From the NCBI GenBank assembly GCA_028280675.1, contig JANQLI010000118.1, forward strand, positions 1 to 5,384: a stretch of DNA of 5,384 nucleotides. The letters run 5' to 3'. Position numbers and translations under genes: made by a program. A model generated the notes under the pieces. The model worked only from the letters and a program-made list of their open reading frames with translations. It had not been told where the DNA came from and searched no databases. Shown here piece by piece: positions 5,204 through 5,384 of this stretch. Position 1 is the first letter of the stretch, and each line of letters begins with the position of its first letter. The stretch is from Alphaproteobacteria bacterium. GTDB taxonomy: Bacteria > Pseudomonadota > Alphaproteobacteria > SMXP01.

Positions 5204-5384
5204 ATGACAGAAAAACAATGCTGGGTCATTTCAGACGGCCGTGCAGGCATGGAAAATCAAGCCCTCGGCTTGGCAGAGGCCGTGGGACTGCCGATCACCC
5301 TCAAACGGGTTGAACCCTTGAAAAAATGGGCCTGGCTTCCCTCGCGCGGCTGGCCAGTGATGGCCGCACTGACCGACCCACTTC
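5204..5384 (+). CDS. ELM1-family (DUF1022) protein, 3' end missing
   Basis: Sixty residues are visible before the window ends. The N-terminus reads MTEKQCWVISDGRAG, then MENQALGLAEAVGLP (residues 16-30), the hallmark start of the 'mitochondrial fission ELM1' family (PF06258), common in alphaproteobacteria. Members have a glycosyltransferase-like fold, and the bacterial function is not established; the name comes from a plant protein involved in mitochondrial division. The start ATG at 5204 is preceded by only a weak ribosome site (AGG at 5191-5193). It is divergent from the Lrp-family regulator and may share its control region. The family assignment is from recall of the conserved N-terminus only. 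Confidence 0.85.
   Translation, partial: MTEKQCWVISDGRAGMENQALGLAEAVGLPITLKRVEPLKKWAWLPSRGWPVMAALTDPL

Noticed and set aside
5083..5250. N-terminal extension of the Lrp-family regulator to an ATG at 5250
   Set aside because: The added 56 residues do not resemble any Lrp protein and would overlap the divergent ELM1-family gene. Family homology begins exactly at the ATG at 5082.

Overview
The window looks like chromosomal DNA of a moderate-GC Gram-negative bacterium, most likely an alphaproteobacterium. That placement rests on the Lrp/AsnC regulator, whose sequence resembles the well-conserved alphaproteobacterial form, and on the divergent gene beginning with the ELM1-family (DUF1022) N-terminus. 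It is recalled family knowledge, not a database match. I see no tRNA, rRNA, CRISPR array, transposase or other mobile element.

Layout, left to right. (1) 1-2368, plus strand: a probable two-gene operon. The first gene is a 5'-truncated SMP-30/NHL-type beta-propeller protein. Twenty-seven bases later, behind a strong Shine-Dalgarno, comes a membrane-anchored serine hydrolase of the beta-lactamase/NylB-like (PF00144) family. (2) 2380-3126, minus strand: a class I SAM-dependent methyltransferase, tail-to-tail with the hydrolase and only 11 bases apart. (3) 3296-3586, plus strand: acylphosphatase, divergent from the methyltransferase. (4) 3647-4336, minus strand: a secreted PEP-CTERM protein that shares an intergenic hairpin terminator with the acylphosphatase gene. 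(5) 4337-4608: an AT-rich regulatory region. (6) 4609-5082, minus strand: an Lrp/AsnC regulator. (7) 5204 to the window end, plus strand: the start of an ELM1-family gene, divergent from the regulator.

The most interesting part is the control region of the PEP-CTERM gene. It carries a textbook sigma-54 (-24/-12) promoter in the right orientation, 46 bases from the predicted transcription start to the ATG. About 80-120 bases further upstream is a perfect 9-bp inverted repeat within a cluster of TTAAC/GTTAA words, where an enhancer-binding activator would be expected. This fits the known link between exosortase/PEP-CTERM systems and the PrsK/PrsR two-component system with RpoN. It suggests that this surface protein is switched on by a PrsR-like activator and processed by an exosortase encoded elsewhere. 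The remaining genes look like ordinary housekeeping or accessory metabolism with no obvious joint pathway.
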